NCBI GenBank assembly: GCA_007126655.1
Contig: SLAV01000288.1
Coordinates: 1 to 58,080 of the forward strand
Length of the DNA stretch: 58,080 bases
Source of the DNA: Haloferula sp.
GTDB taxonomy: Bacteria; Verrucomicrobiota; Verrucomicrobiia; Verrucomicrobiales; Akkermansiaceae
Direction: 5' to 3'
Part shown: in pieces, positions 17,560 through 26,154 of the stretch
Layout of the letters: each line of letters begins with the position of its first letter
How positions within the stretch are numbered: the first letter of the stretch is position 1
Program-made: the position numbers and the translations under genes
The notes under the pieces: generated by a model
Told to the model about the DNA's origin: nothing
Seen by the model: only the letters and a program-made list of their open reading frames with translations
Databases searched by the model: none

Positions 17560-18267
17560 ATGGACACCATCAAGCTGCTTCTCGGAGCCACCATCGCGCT
17601 GCTCATCGCCGCGGTCGCGCTCTCGATCAACCAAACCCGCCAGGCCAGAGCCAGCGCGCCCGAAGACCGCATCGAACAGCTCAACCGCAAGATCGAGGAA
17701 CTGCACATGGAGCAGAAACGTCTCGATCTGGAACGCAAGGTCCGCGAACAACGCGCCAGGGAGCTGGAAATCACCGCCAGCCGGCAACCCGCGCCCGAAC
17801 CGGAGGATGCCGACGCCACCCGCGAAAGCGACGAGATCGCCGCGATGCAGGCCAGGCTTGCCGAGAGCGAGGCCGCGCTGCGCGCGATCGAGGAGGAGAA
17901 GGCCCGCGCCGAGCGTGATGCGGAGGTTTACAGGGAGGAGGCCGGCCTCGCCGGTCAGCGCGAGATCGAAAGTAGCGACCGCGACATGCGACGCGCCCGC
18001 ATGATCCGCGACGCCCTGCTCGTCGCCCGCATCATGGAATACGTGGATGACGACGAGTTCGGCGGCTTCTGCACCATCGAGATCCTCATGCCGGAAAACA
18101 TCAGTTCCGGTGAAACCCTCGCCATCCGCCGCAACACCGGCATCATCGGCCACCTCCGCGTCACCACCATCGAGGGCCGGGAAGCCGTGGCCACGCCGCT
18201 GCCCGGCTTCGGCCCCGTCGATCCGCAACCCGGCGACGAACTCATCATTCCCCCGCCGTTCGATTGA
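17560..18267 (+). CDS. Coiled-coil membrane-anchored protein of unknown function
   Basis: A 235-residue protein with one N-terminal transmembrane helix (about residues 5-23), a long charged coiled coil (about 35-150, heavy in Glu/Arg/Ala) and a small beta-type C-terminal domain (about 160-235) ending GDELIIPPPFD. The topology suggests a periplasmic coiled coil. The ATG at 17560 starts directly before the membrane segment. It lies between the repeat protein and rimO on the same strand. Confidence 0.7.
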   Translation: MDTIKLLLGATIALLIAAVALSINQTRQARASAPEDRIEQLNRKIEELHMEQKRLDLERKVREQRARELEITASRQPAPEPEDADATRESDEIAAMQARLAESEAALRAIEEEKARAERDAEVYREEAGLAGQREIESSDRDMRRARMIRDALLVARIMEYVDDDEFGGFCTIEILMPENISSGETLAIRRNTGIIGHLRVTTIEGREAVATPLPGFGPVDPQPGDELIIPPPFD

Positions 18268-18298
18268 TTTGAAATTTCAAATCCCAAATCTCAAATCC
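18266..18298. repeat. 18-bp perfect palindrome plus heptamer repeats before rimO
   Basis: gatttgaaatttcaaatc (18266-18283) is a perfect palindrome; it overlaps the stop codon of the upstream gene and runs into three 7-base units caaatcc/caaatct/caaatcc (18278-18298). The block ends 8 bases before the rimO start and occupies its leader. Confidence 0.75.
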
Positions 18299-18306
18299 AT
18301 ATCGCC

Positions 18307-19710
18307 ATGTCCACCACCGTAGGTCTCGTCTCGCTCGGCTGCGCGAAAAACCTGATCGACTCCGAGGTCATGGTCGGCCACCTCGCGCAGGCCGGCATGG
18401 CGCTCACCCCCGATCCCGAACTCGCCGACGTCCTCATCGTCAACACCTGCTCGTTCATCGACATGGCGAAGCAGGAATCCATCGACGCCGTCTTCGGCGC
18501 CGTCAACGCGCGCAACGAGGATCCCGACCGCGCCAAGCAAAAGATCATCGTCGCCGGTTGCCTGTCCCAGCGTTTCGCGAAGGAACTGCCCGGCCTCATG
18601 CCCGAGGTGGACGCCTTCATCGGCCTCGACCAGATCACCAGGGTCGCCCCGATCATCGAGAACCTGATGGGAAAACCGAACGCCGCCGGGGTCGGAAAAA
18701 CCGAGGGCCCCGCCGCCACCGACGACCCGCGCGACTTCGTCACCCTCAAGCCGCGCTACGTGCCGGACTACACGACCCCGCGCTTCCGCCTCACACCGCC
18801 GCATTTCGCTTACGTCAAGATCGCCGAGGGCTGCAACCACACCTGCACCTTCTGCATCATCCCGAAAATCCGCGGCCAGCATCGCTCGCGCACCCAGGAA
18901 TCCGTCGTCCGCGAAGTGGAGGAACTCGTCAAAAGCGGTGTGAAGGAAATCAACCTCATCTCGCAGGACACCACCTACTTCGGCATGGACCGGTGGGAGG
19001 GAAAGCGCCCGAACCCGTCCTCCCCCGTCGATTCCTCACGCGGCGAATCCCTCACCACCCTGCTCCGCGAGATCAACAAAATCGAGGGCGACTTCTGGGT
19101 GCGCCTGCTCTACACCCACCCCGCCCACTGGTCCGACGAACTCATCCAGACCATCGCCGAGTGCGACAAGGTGGCCAAATACGTCGATATCCCGCTCCAG
19201 CACATCTCCGACCGCATGCTCACCGCGATGAAGCGCGTGACGAGCGGCGACTACATCCGCGACCTGCTCCGCCGCATGCGCGCCGGCATCCCCGGCCTCG
19301 GCATCCGCACCACCTTCATCGTCGGCTTCCCCGGCGAGACCGAAGAGGATTTCGACGAACTGCTCGAATTCATCGATGAATTCCGCTTCGAGCGCGCCGG
19401 CGTGTTCCAATACTCGAAGGAGGAGGGCACCCGCGCGATGAAAATGCCCGGCCACCTCCACCACATGACGCGCAAGTCCCGCTGGTCCCGCGCCATGGCC
19501 GCGTTGCAGAAGATCGCCGGCGAGACCAACCAGGCCCAGATCGGCAAGGACGTCCGCGTCCTCGTCGAACAACCCGGCGTCGCCCGAACCCAGTGGGACG
19601 CCCCCGAGATCGACGGCTCGGTGATGGTCGATGAGTCACTCCCGGTCGGCGAATTCGCCGACATCACCATCGGCGACTGGCGCGGCTACGACCTCGTTGC
19701 CGCGCGGTGA
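18307..19710 (+). CDS. rimO: Ribosomal protein S12 methylthiotransferase RimO
   Basis: A 467-residue radical SAM enzyme with three domains: an N-terminal UPF0004 domain whose cysteines C12, C48 and C85 bind the auxiliary iron-sulfur cluster, a radical SAM core with CNHTCTFC (C176, C180, C183), and a C-terminal TRAM domain (about 395-465). The start MSTTVGLVSLGCAKNLIDSE is the classic RimO start and separates it from MiaB. It adds a methylthio group to an aspartate of ribosomal protein S12. Confidence 0.97.
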   Translation: MSTTVGLVSLGCAKNLIDSEVMVGHLAQAGMALTPDPELADVLIVNTCSFIDMAKQESIDAVFGAVNARNEDPDRAKQKIIVAGCLSQRFAKELPGLMPEVDAFIGLDQITRVAPIIENLMGKPNAAGVGKTEGPAATDDPRDFVTLKPRYVPDYTTPRFRLTPPHFAYVKIAEGCNHTCTFCIIPKIRGQHRSRTQESVVREVEELVKSGVKEINLISQDTTYFGMDRWEGKRPNPSSPVDSSRGESLTTLLREINKIEGDFWVRLLYTHPAHWSDELIQTIAECDKVAKYVDIPLQHISDRMLTAMKRVTSGDYIRDLLRRMRAGIPGLGIRTTFIVGFPGETEEDFDELLEFIDEFRFERAGVFQYSKEEGTRAMKMPGHLHHMTRKSRWSRAMAALQKIAGETNQAQIGKDVRVLVEQPGVARTQWDAPEIDGSVMVDESLPVGEFADITIGDWRGYDLVAAR

Positions 19711-19734
19711 GGCCCGGCGCGGCTTCCGGAGAAT

Positions 19735-20265
19735 TCAGGTCGGCTGCTCGCCGCGGGCCATCACCACCTTGCCGGTGCGGACCGTCTCGATGATCGAGAA
19801 CTGCGAGAACATCGTGACCGCCGCGTTGATCTTCGGCGAGTCGCCGCTGATCATCACGATCATCGACACCGGCGTCAGGTCCACCGTCTTGCCGCCGAAG
19901 TGCTCGGTGATCTGCAGGGACTGCGACCGCTCCTCGGGTGAGCAGCGGAGCTTGATGAGGATCATCTCCTTGGTCACCGAATTCTCCGTGTGGTGCTCGA
20001 AGCAGTGGATCACATCCACCAGCTTGTTCACCTGCAGGATGATCTGTTGCAGACCGTCGGGATCGCCGGAGATGCCGATGGTCATTCGCGAGAAATTCGC
20101 GTTCCGTCCCTCCGAGACGACGAGCGAGTCGATGTTGAACCCGCGCCGCGAGAAAACCTGGCAGATGCGCATCAGCACACCGGGCTGGTTGTTCACGAGC
20201 ACCGAGAGGGTGGACGAGTCATCGCGCGCCGCGACGACGGCTTCTTTCACAATGGTGGTGGACAT
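19735..20265 (-). CDS. ilvN: Acetolactate synthase small (regulatory) subunit
   Basis: A 176-residue protein with an N-terminal ACT domain (about residues 17-90, LSVLVNNQPGVLMRICQVFS then GFNIDSLVV) and the small-subunit C-terminal domain (SMIVMISGDSPKINA). It binds valine and activates and feedback-controls the catalytic subunit IlvB, encoded directly upstream. Ordered ilvB-ilvN with a 67-base gap containing a short tandem repeat. Confidence 0.95.
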   Translation of the reverse strand: MSTTIVKEAVVAARDDSSTLSVLVNNQPGVLMRICQVFSRRGFNIDSLVVSEGRNANFSRMTIGISGDPDGLQQIILQVNKLVDVIHCFEHHTENSVTKEMILIKLRCSPEERSQSLQITEHFGGKTVDLTPVSMIVMISGDSPKINAAVTMFSQFSIIETVRTGKVVMARGEQPT

Positions 20266-20275
20266 GGGAGACGTG

Positions 20276-20294
20276 GAACTTTGAACTTTGAACG
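20276..20294. repeat. Heptamer repeat between ilvB and ilvN
   Basis: gaacttt-gaacttt-gaacg, period 7, in the 67-base gap before the ilvN start codon. Confidence 0.65.
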
Positions 20295-20332
20295 TTTCGC
20301 TTCGAGCATCGATTGTTGAACTTCGACGTTCG

Positions 20333-22060
20333 TCACGTCGAGCCGACGGGTTTTTCCATGCGGTGTTTCGGGGCCTCGATGATCATGTCCTCGAGCGCCG
20401 CGCCCGCCGGGATCATCGGGAAGACGTTGTCCGACTTCACGCACTCGGCGTGGATCAGAATGGGGCCGTCGTTGTAATCGAGCGCCTTCCTGAGCTGCTT
20501 CGTCACGTCCGCCGGGCGCTTGATGAAGACCGAGGGGATGCCGTATGCGGCGGCGAGCTTGCAGAAATCCGGATTCCCGAGCAGGTCCACGCCGCTCTCG
20601 CGGTTCTCGAAGAACAATTCCTGCCACTGCCGCACCATGCCCAGGTAGTGGTTGTTGAGCACCACGATCTTCATCGGCAGCTTGTGGATCTGCGCGGTGG
20701 CCAGCTCGAACAGGGTCATCTGGAAGCCGCCGTCCCCGCAGATCGCGATGCACGTCTTGTCCGGATGGGCGAGCTGCGCGCCGATGGCCGCCGGAAAGCC
20801 GAAGCCCATCGTGCCCGCGCCGCCGGAGGAGAGCCAGTGGTAGGACTCGTCGTTCTTGTAAAACTGCGCCGCCCACATCTGGTGCTGGCCGACGTCGGTG
20901 GAGACGATCGCCTTGCCTTCGGTGAGCTGATAGAGTTCGTCGATCACCTGCTGCATCCGCAGGCCGCCCTGCTTCTTGTAACCGAGCGGGAACTTCTTCT
21001 TGTATCCGTCGAGCCGGGCGAGCCACTCGCCGGTGTCGAGCGGGCCGGCGCATTCGTTCAGCTCGCCGAGCGCCGCCTTCGCGTCGCCGGTGATCATCAC
21101 GTCCGGGCGGATCATTTTCCCGGCTTCGGCGGGGTCGATGTCGATGTGGACGATCCTCGCCTCCTGGCAGAACCGGTCGGCCTGGCCGATGATGCGGTCG
21201 TCGAAGCGCGAGCCGACGTTGATCAGCAGGTCGCACTCGATCATCGCCTTGTTCGCGTAGGCCGTGCCGTGCATGCCGAGCATGCCCAGCGAGAGCGGGT
21301 GGGTTTCGGGAAACACGCCCTTGCCGAGCAGCGTGCTCGTCACCGGCGCACCGAGCGTTTCGGCCAGGTGCATCAGCTCCTTGTCGGCGCGCGAGATCAT
21401 GCAGCCCTGTCCGGCGAGGATCACCGGGCGGCGCGCCTGCGCGATCAACCGCGCCGCCTCGCGGACGCGCTGCGCGTCGATCTTCAGCGATACGGTGGGA
21501 TCGTAGCCGGGCAGGTCCAGCGGCGGATCCATGTCGCCGTGGAACGCGCCCGACGAGATGTCCTTGGGCACGTCGATCAACACCGGCCCGGGCCGGCCCG
21601 TCGTGGCGATGTGATGCGCCTCGCGGGTGATTCGGGCGATACTGTCGGTGTCCTTCACCAGATAGTTGTGCTTCACCACCGGCATGGTGATGCCGAAGAT
21701 GTCGGCCTCCTGGAACGCGTCCTTGCCGAGCATCCAGGTCACCGTCTGGCCGGAGATCACGAGCATCGGCACGGAGTCCATCATCGCGGTCATCAGCCCG
21801 GTCACCGTGTTGCCGGCACCCGGGCCGGAGGTCACCAGCACCGCCGCCGGCCTGCCGGTCGCGCGGGCGTAGCCGTCGGCCATGTGCACCGCGCCCTGCT
21901 CGTGGCGGACCAGGATGAACTTGATGTCCGTCTTGACCGTTTCCAGTGCGTCGAATATGGGAATCGCCGCGCCGCCGGAATATCCGAAGATGTATTCGAT
22001 CCCGAGGTCTTCGAGAGTGAGGATGAGCGCCTGAGCGCCGTCGAGTTGCTGCTTGACCAT
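20333..22060 (-). CDS. ilvB: Acetolactate synthase large (catalytic) subunit
   Basis: A 575-residue thiamine diphosphate enzyme with the three expected domains. The N-terminal domain carries the catalytic glutamate ([20 protein letters not shown]), the middle domain binds FAD, and the C-terminal domain has the ThDP/Mg motif starting [15 protein letters not shown] and ending in [16 protein letters not shown]. It condenses two pyruvates, or pyruvate and 2-oxobutyrate, in the first step of branched-chain amino acid synthesis. The start at 22060 gives a normal N-terminus. Confidence 0.97.
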   Translation of the reverse strand: MVKQQLDGAQALILTLEDLGIEYIFGYSGGAAIPIFDALETVKTDIKFILVRHEQGAVHMADGYARATGRPAAVLVTSGPGAGNTVTGLMTAMMDSVPMLVISGQTVTWMLGKDAFQEADIFGITMPVVKHNYLVKDTDSIARITREAHHIATTGRPGPVLIDVPKDISSGAFHGDMDPPLDLPGYDPTVSLKIDAQRVREAARLIAQARRPVILAGQGCMISRADKELMHLAETLGAPVTSTLLGKGVFPETHPLSLGMLGMHGTAYANKAMIECDLLINVGSRFDDRIIGQADRFCQEARIVHIDIDPAEAGKMIRPDVMITGDAKAALGELNECAGPLDTGEWLARLDGYKKKFPLGYKKQGGLRMQQVIDELYQLTEGKAIVSTDVGQHQMWAAQFYKNDESYHWLSSGGAGTMGFGFPAAIGAQLAHPDKTCIAICGDGGFQMTLFELATAQIHKLPMKIVVLNNHYLGMVRQWQELFFENRESGVDLLGNPDFCKLAAAYGIPSVFIKRPADVTKQLRKALDYNDGPILIHAECVKSDNVFPMIPAGAALEDMIIEAPKHRMEKPVGST

Positions 22061-22122
22061 AAAATTGCGGGTTGGGCGGGAAACTTGGGTATCTCGGGCG
22101 CGAATTGCAATCGAAAATTCGC

Positions 22123-22204
22123 GATTTCACGATAAAATCGACTTTTTCACATCAGTGCGACTGCGAAAACGGCGGTTTTCAGGAAAACATCATGATTTCA
22201 CGAT
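22123..22204. repeat. Direct repeat gatttcacgat in the ilvB/rlmN divergent region
   Basis: The 11-mer gatttcacgat occurs at 22123-22133 and 22194-22204, about 70 bases apart, in the spacer between divergent ilvB and rlmN. It may be a paired regulator site; nothing more can be said from sequence. Confidence 0.4.
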
Positions 22205-22305
22205 TCGTTTGCCATGGAAATACGGTTGTATCGGGCGCGCCCGGATGGATCACGCACCGGTGATTCCCCTTGATCATCGGCGTCGTTCCGGGTGGTGATC
22301 ACGGC

Positions 22306-23391
22306 GTGAACCCGCCCGCGCCAGCCACCGTGCACGACCTGAGCTTCGCCGAAATGGAATCGGCGCTGGTGGCCGACGGCGTGCGCGCGCATCACGCCAA
22401 GGCGCTGTGGCGGGCGGTTCACCGCGAAGCCCTCGTCGATCCCGCCGGCTTCGATCCGCTGCTCCCGCCCGCGCGGCGCTGGCTGGAGGCCAACGTCGGC
22501 CCCGGCCGCCGCCTCGGCATCGACGCCCCGGAGCAAATTGAGGAAATCCGCAGCAGCGACGGACTCACCCGCAAATTCCTGCTCCGCCTCGGCGACGGCC
22601 AGGTGATCGAAACCGTGCTGATGGGATACGAGGGCCGCTTCACCGCCTGCCTCAGCACCCAGGCTGGCTGCGCCATGGGCTGCGTCTTTTGCGCCACCGG
22701 GCAGATGGGGTTCGTGCGCCACCTGCGCCCCGGCGAGATCGTCGCCCAGGTGCTCCACGTCCGCCGCGCCCTCGCCGCCAGCCACCCCGGCCGCGCCCTG
22801 CGCAACCTCGTCCTCATGGGCATGGGCGAGCCGATGCACAACTACGACGCCGTCATCAAGGCGATGCACACCGTCAGCGACCGCCGCGGATCGAACATCG
22901 GCCCGTCCCGCATCGCCATCAGCACCGTCGGCGTGATTCCCGCGATCCTCCGCATGGCGGAGGAGAAACAACCGTTCCGCCTCGCGGTGAGCCTGCACGG
23001 ATCCACGGAAGAGGAGCGCCGCGCGCTCGTCCCGGTGAGCGCCAGGTGGCCGCTCGAAGACCTCGTCGATGCCTGCCGCGAATACGGCCGGATCACCGGG
23101 CGGCGCATCTTCTTCGGCTGGACGCTGATCGCGGGGAAAAACGACTCGCCCGCGACCGCCCGCCGCCTCGCCGCCCTGCTCCGAGGCATCGACGCCCACG
23201 TCAATCTCATCCCGTTGAATGCCACCGCGGGATACGACGGCGCGGCCAGCCCGGCTGGACTCGAATTCCAGCGCGTCCTGCTCGACGCCGGGTTCCCGTG
23301 CACGTTCCGCCAGCGCCGCGGCATCGACGTCGCCGCCGGTTGCGGCATGCTCAAGGCGGAGAACCAGCGCCGCGCCGTTGCCCGCGCGTGA
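22306..23391 (+). CDS. rlmN: Dual-specificity rRNA/tRNA adenine-C2 methyltransferase RlmN
   Basis: A radical SAM methyltransferase of about 361 residues with CAMGCVFC (C122, C126, C129 from the chosen start), the motif LVLMGMGEPMHNYDAV, and a C-terminal catalytic Cys in AAGCGML. It methylates C2 of A2503 in 23S rRNA and A37 in some tRNAs. No ATG lies before the conserved region: the GTG at 22306 gives a normal N-terminus, while a TTG at 22270 would add 12 residues. Confidence 0.95.
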   Translation: MNPPAPATVHDLSFAEMESALVADGVRAHHAKALWRAVHREALVDPAGFDPLLPPARRWLEANVGPGRRLGIDAPEQIEEIRSSDGLTRKFLLRLGDGQVIETVLMGYEGRFTACLSTQAGCAMGCVFCATGQMGFVRHLRPGEIVAQVLHVRRALAASHPGRALRNLVLMGMGEPMHNYDAVIKAMHTVSDRRGSNIGPSRIAISTVGVIPAILRMAEEKQPFRLAVSLHGSTEEERRALVPVSARWPLEDLVDACREYGRITGRRIFFGWTLIAGKNDSPATARRLAALLRGIDAHVNLIPLNATAGYDGAASPAGLEFQRVLLDAGFPCTFRQRRGIDVAAGCGMLKAENQRRAVARA

Positions 23392-23438
23392 CCCGCACCG
23401 CCCGGGCGGTCATCATTTCACGGACCACGCGCGGCCCC

Positions 23439-24032
23439 TCACTTCGCCACGATCCTGAGGTGGATTTCGACGAGATCGTTCACCAGGTGCATGCCGAGGT
23501 TGCGGAAAAAGCGGGCGGACCCGTAGATCACGTTCCACATCGTCCGGTCGATGGCCAGCACCGCCTGGGCCGCCGGAAGCCCGTCGCCGGTGAAGCCGGC
23601 CACGGCGTCGAACCCGAGCGGCAGGGTGGTCCCCTTGAGCGTGAGTTCGCCCTCGATCCGCAGGTTCGGCAATCCGGCGGTCGCATCGCCGATGCGCCTG
23701 GCGCTCCCGATCACGAACCGCGCCTCGGGGTGGATGCCGGTGTCGAAGAAATCATGGCTCCGCAGGTGGTCCACGAGCACGTCGTGGAGCGGGTCGCCCG
23801 CGAGGTTCGTGCAGGCGATCTTGTCCATGTCGAAGACGAATTCGCCGCCAACCGGGAGGCCGTCGCGGAATTCGAGAACGTCCCCGTAGCCCGCGCGGGC
23901 CAGTTTTTCCGCGGCCATCCGCGCGTCGTGCGTGTCTGGCCCGCAGCCATAAACGCAGAACGACCGCCCGTCTTCCGGTCCGGCGATCTCACGCATGCGG
24001 TCTATGAAGGAGATTTCATAGACGCAGTTTGA
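23439..24032 (-). pseudogene. Truncated rhodanese-YceI protein gene
   Basis: The C-terminal two thirds are a YceI-type lipocalin-like domain (FDMDKIACTNLAGDPLHD, then LRIEGELTLKGTTLPLGFD, ending LVEIHLRIVAK). The N-terminal part is the second half of a rhodanese domain (CVYEISFIDRMREIAG, FCVYGCGPDTHDARMAAEKL). The frame loses similarity upstream of about 24032, where IS66-derived DNA begins, so the first half of the rhodanese domain is gone. The rhodanese C-terminus and the first strands of YceI also appear missing at LEFRDGLPVGGEF. A 185-residue product could start at the ATG at 23996, but it would lack a complete rhodanese fold. Confidence 0.7.
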
Positions 24033-24090
24033 TCGACAAATTTGAAGACCACCTTCCGCACTACCTGTCACCTCAGCCTTGAAGCAGCGG

Positions 24091-24477
24091 ATGATCGAGC
24101 TTCGCCGTGGCCTTTTGCCATCGGAAAACGCGGCCAAAGCGCTCGACTACACCCTCACCCGCTGGGACCAATGGACGCAGCGGGTGATGAGCGGTGAGAT
24201 GGAGTTGGACAACAATCTGGTGTAAAATCTCATCTGCCCGCTCAAGCTCGGAGCCAAGAACTGGCTCTTCAACGGCAACCTCGAAGCCGGCCACAACAAT
24301 GCCTTGATCTACAACCTTCTGGGCAACTGCCGCGCCCATGGCCTGAATGCCGAGGACTACCTTGAGGAAGTGATCAAGCGGTTGCCCCCGGAAGCCACTG
24401 ACGAACAAGCTACGGCGCTGACACCTGCCGCCATGGCCGCCTCACGCAAGAGCGATGCGAGCGAAGATGCGGCATGA
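24091..24477 (+). pseudogene. IS66 transposase C-terminal fragment with a nonsense codon
   Basis: The frame reads MIELRRGLLPSENAAKALDY, then MELDNNLV, a TAA stop at 24223-24225, then NLICPLKLGAKNWLFNGN and a normal IS66 tail up to the TGA at 24475-24477. IS66 transposases have DNNxxE followed by a basic R-P-lGrKNWLF stretch here; the stop replaces the glutamate codon, which one base change (GAA to TAA) explains. The first several hundred residues of the normal protein are missing, so the gene is dead. Confidence 0.85.
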
Positions 24478-24522
24478 TCGATAGCCCGGCTCCCAAAGGC
24501 ACCCGGCAAAACCCACGGCCAA

Positions 24523-24546
24523 GAGGGGGGATTTTGTGACGCTTAC
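24523..24546 (-). repeat. Right terminal inverted repeat of the IS66 remnant
   Basis: Read inward from the end the sequence begins GTAAGCGTCACAAAATCCCC. The 5'-GTAA tip is the mark of IS66-family ends. Non-IS sequence resumes at 24547. The matching left repeat was not found in the window. Confidence 0.7.
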
Positions 24547-24656
24547 TCTTTTTCGATGTCCGTCAGCGCCGCGACGGGTTCAGAACGGGCGGCGAAGCGC
24601 ACGGCCTGCTCGCGAAGCGTCGAGGTGCGGTTTTCGACTCGGCCCGCCACTTTCAT
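24543..24656 (-). pseudogene. 5' stub of an unknown gene interrupted by the IS66 end
   Basis: An ATG at 24656 overlaps the stop of the preceding gene as TGATG and opens a frame of 37 residues (MKVAGRVENRTSTLREQAVR...). Its stop codon TAA lies inside the IS66 terminal repeat, so the last native codons end at about 24547 and the frame is cut by the element. The predicted stub is helical and charged. Identity unknown. Confidence 0.45.
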
Positions 24657-25675
24657 CAATTCTCAGGCGCTCTGCCAAGCGAGTGAGCGTTTTCGCGTCT
24701 TCGGAAGCCCGCCCACAAGGGGTTTCGGTCTGCCGGTGTTGCGCGATCATCGAGAAAGGTGTCTTCGGCCCCGATTGCCTTCGCAAGCGCCATGTCGTCC
24801 GCGAGCAGATGTCCATTCAAACCGAGTTTTTCCCGCAGGTGGCGGGCCAGTTCGTAACCGTTTTGCCATGGCGTTCCCTGGTTGGGCGGCGCGCTGACGG
24901 CATTTTCCAGGATTGAAATGGTCAGCGGTGGCAAGGATGTGGCCGCCAATTCCAAGGCCTCGTTGAGATTCTGGAGATGTTCGGCAAAATTCTCGAAGTC
25001 AATCGCCGCGATGAACTCGCCGGATAACTCGCGGGGAATCCGGGCCGCGAAATCCACCATTTGTTCCCGGGAATCGTCATTGAGAGAAAAAGGATCTTCT
25101 CCAAGCGATGCCGCGAATTTGCAGAATTGCTCTTCATCGGAATCCATCAACTGAATGGCGTTCCATTCATCCTGAAGTGGGGTGCCAGTGATGCCCTCGG
25201 ATTCAAGTCGTCCGATTACGGCAACCAAAAAGTCCGCAATCTCATCTTTTACGGATTCAGCAGGCAATGAGTTGGAACCGGATTCGAGGAATTCAATGCT
25301 GGCGGCAGGAATTCGCTTTGCCGCCCAAGCCAGATCCATCATGCGCCCGGACGGGCGAAGCAGAAGATTGGGAAGCGAGAAACCTTCACTCGCCGAATGC
25401 AGGTTGTGGCGGTGACCGTAAGTCCTTGCGCGTACCGTATGGGGGGCCTCGTTCTCATGGAGCAATGGCCACCAATTCATCGCAATCCACTCCGCGACCG
25501 GATAAAGCGGGCCGTAAACCGAATTACGAAGACTCTTGGTCTTGCAATCAATCAGACGCGTGATCGGAATATCGCCGACTAGAATTTCCATTCGAGCCCA
25601 TGTGGCCCTCAGTTCCTCGCCTCGGGCTTTCATAGGGTCTTCCCATTCGAAATTGATTTTGAAGTGACGATTCAT
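24656..25675 (-). CDS. Uncharacterised protein, larger partner of a two-gene module
   Basis: A 339-residue protein starting MNRHFKINFEWEDPM with the segment LIDCKTKSLRNSVYGPLYPVAEWIAMNWW and a later LESGSNSLPAESVKDEI. From memory this N-terminal region resembles proteins annotated as having a C-terminal ImmA/IrrE-like peptidase domain, but no HExxH is present and the last 40 residues look unlike that domain, so the C-terminus may be lost or replaced. The ATG at 25675 overlaps the stop of the upstream gene as ATGA, favouring it over an in-frame start at 25690. Base composition is lower in GC than its neighbours, consistent with transfer. Confidence 0.6.
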   Translation of the reverse strand: MNRHFKINFEWEDPMKARGEELRATWARMEILVGDIPITRLIDCKTKSLRNSVYGPLYPVAEWIAMNWWPLLHENEAPHTVRARTYGHRHNLHSASEGFSLPNLLLRPSGRMMDLAWAAKRIPAASIEFLESGSNSLPAESVKDEIADFLVAVIGRLESEGITGTPLQDEWNAIQLMDSDEEQFCKFAASLGEDPFSLNDDSREQMVDFAARIPRELSGEFIAAIDFENFAEHLQNLNEALELAATSLPPLTISILENAVSAPPNQGTPWQNGYELARHLREKLGLNGHLLADDMALAKAIGAEDTFLDDRATPADRNPLWAGFRRRENAHSLGRAPEN

Positions 25676-26154
25676 AGGTTCCTTGGCCATTCGTGCGTTT
25701 CAAGGGCATAGGCTTTGTATTCACCGCTTCCTTCGTTTGTGAGTCTGGCCTCAAAGACGACATCACCCTCGCGATGCCATACATAGCGTGGGTAGTCACC
25801 GGTCCATACGCCGGTCCTGCCGTTTCTGATGGCTGATATCAGCCATTCGTTGATTTCAGGGAGCCTGTCGGCAAAAGACCGGTCGCAGATCGTGGCATCC
25901 GCGCGAGGTCTCGGGTGTCCCGCGAAAGAGGGCGTGTCTTTGTGTTCGGGGTTGCCGACGTATCGAGCATTCTCTGCGGCCGCATGCAAGTCGCACCCCT
26001 CGGGTGGAGGGATGATCGTCCTCTTTTGAGGGCGGAATCGTTTGGACGCACGCATTGCAGGGAAAGCGTGCCCAAAAAGGCGCGCATTCTCAAATCCATT
26101 TTTAGCCTGCTCGACGGTGGCATCTTTTGAATGTCGGATGCCTTGACCTGCCAT
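25672..26154 (-). CDS. Uncharacterised small protein, upstream partner of the two-gene module
   Basis: About 160 residues from the ATG at 26154. The C-terminal 110 residues are compact and conserved-looking: KRTIIPPPEGCDLHAAAENA, YVGNPEHKDTPSFAGHPRPR, ADATICD, then PRYVWHREGDVVFEARL and YKAYALETHEWP. I recall similar short proteins next to the larger partner in other bacteria, but no function is known to me. The start is uncertain because the frame stays open to 26307 and there is no clear Shine-Dalgarno sequence. It overlaps the next gene by four bases, so the two are translated together. Confidence 0.6.
   Translation of the reverse strand: MAGQGIRHSKDATVEQAKNGFENARLFGHAFPAMRASKRFRPQKRTIIPPPEGCDLHAAAENARYVGNPEHKDTPSFAGHPRPRADATICDRSFADRLPEINEWLISAIRNGRTGVWTGDYPRYVWHREGDVVFEARLTNEGSGEYKAYALETHEWPRNL

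Larger units (their letters stand above)
24033..24546 (+). mobile_element. 3' remnant of an IS66-family insertion sequence
   Basis: The segment contains the C-terminal part of an IS66 transposase followed by a right terminal repeat ending in CGCTTAC at 24546 (GTAAGCG read from the outside), which fits the conserved tips of IS66-family elements. The left end and most of the transposase are absent. Its left boundary, around 24033, abuts the truncated rhodanese-YceI gene. Confidence 0.8.

Noticed and set aside
20288-22135. 615-codon plus-strand frame opposite ilvB
   Set aside because: Composition follows the complement of ilvB codons and no domain can be seen; a shadow in high-GC DNA.
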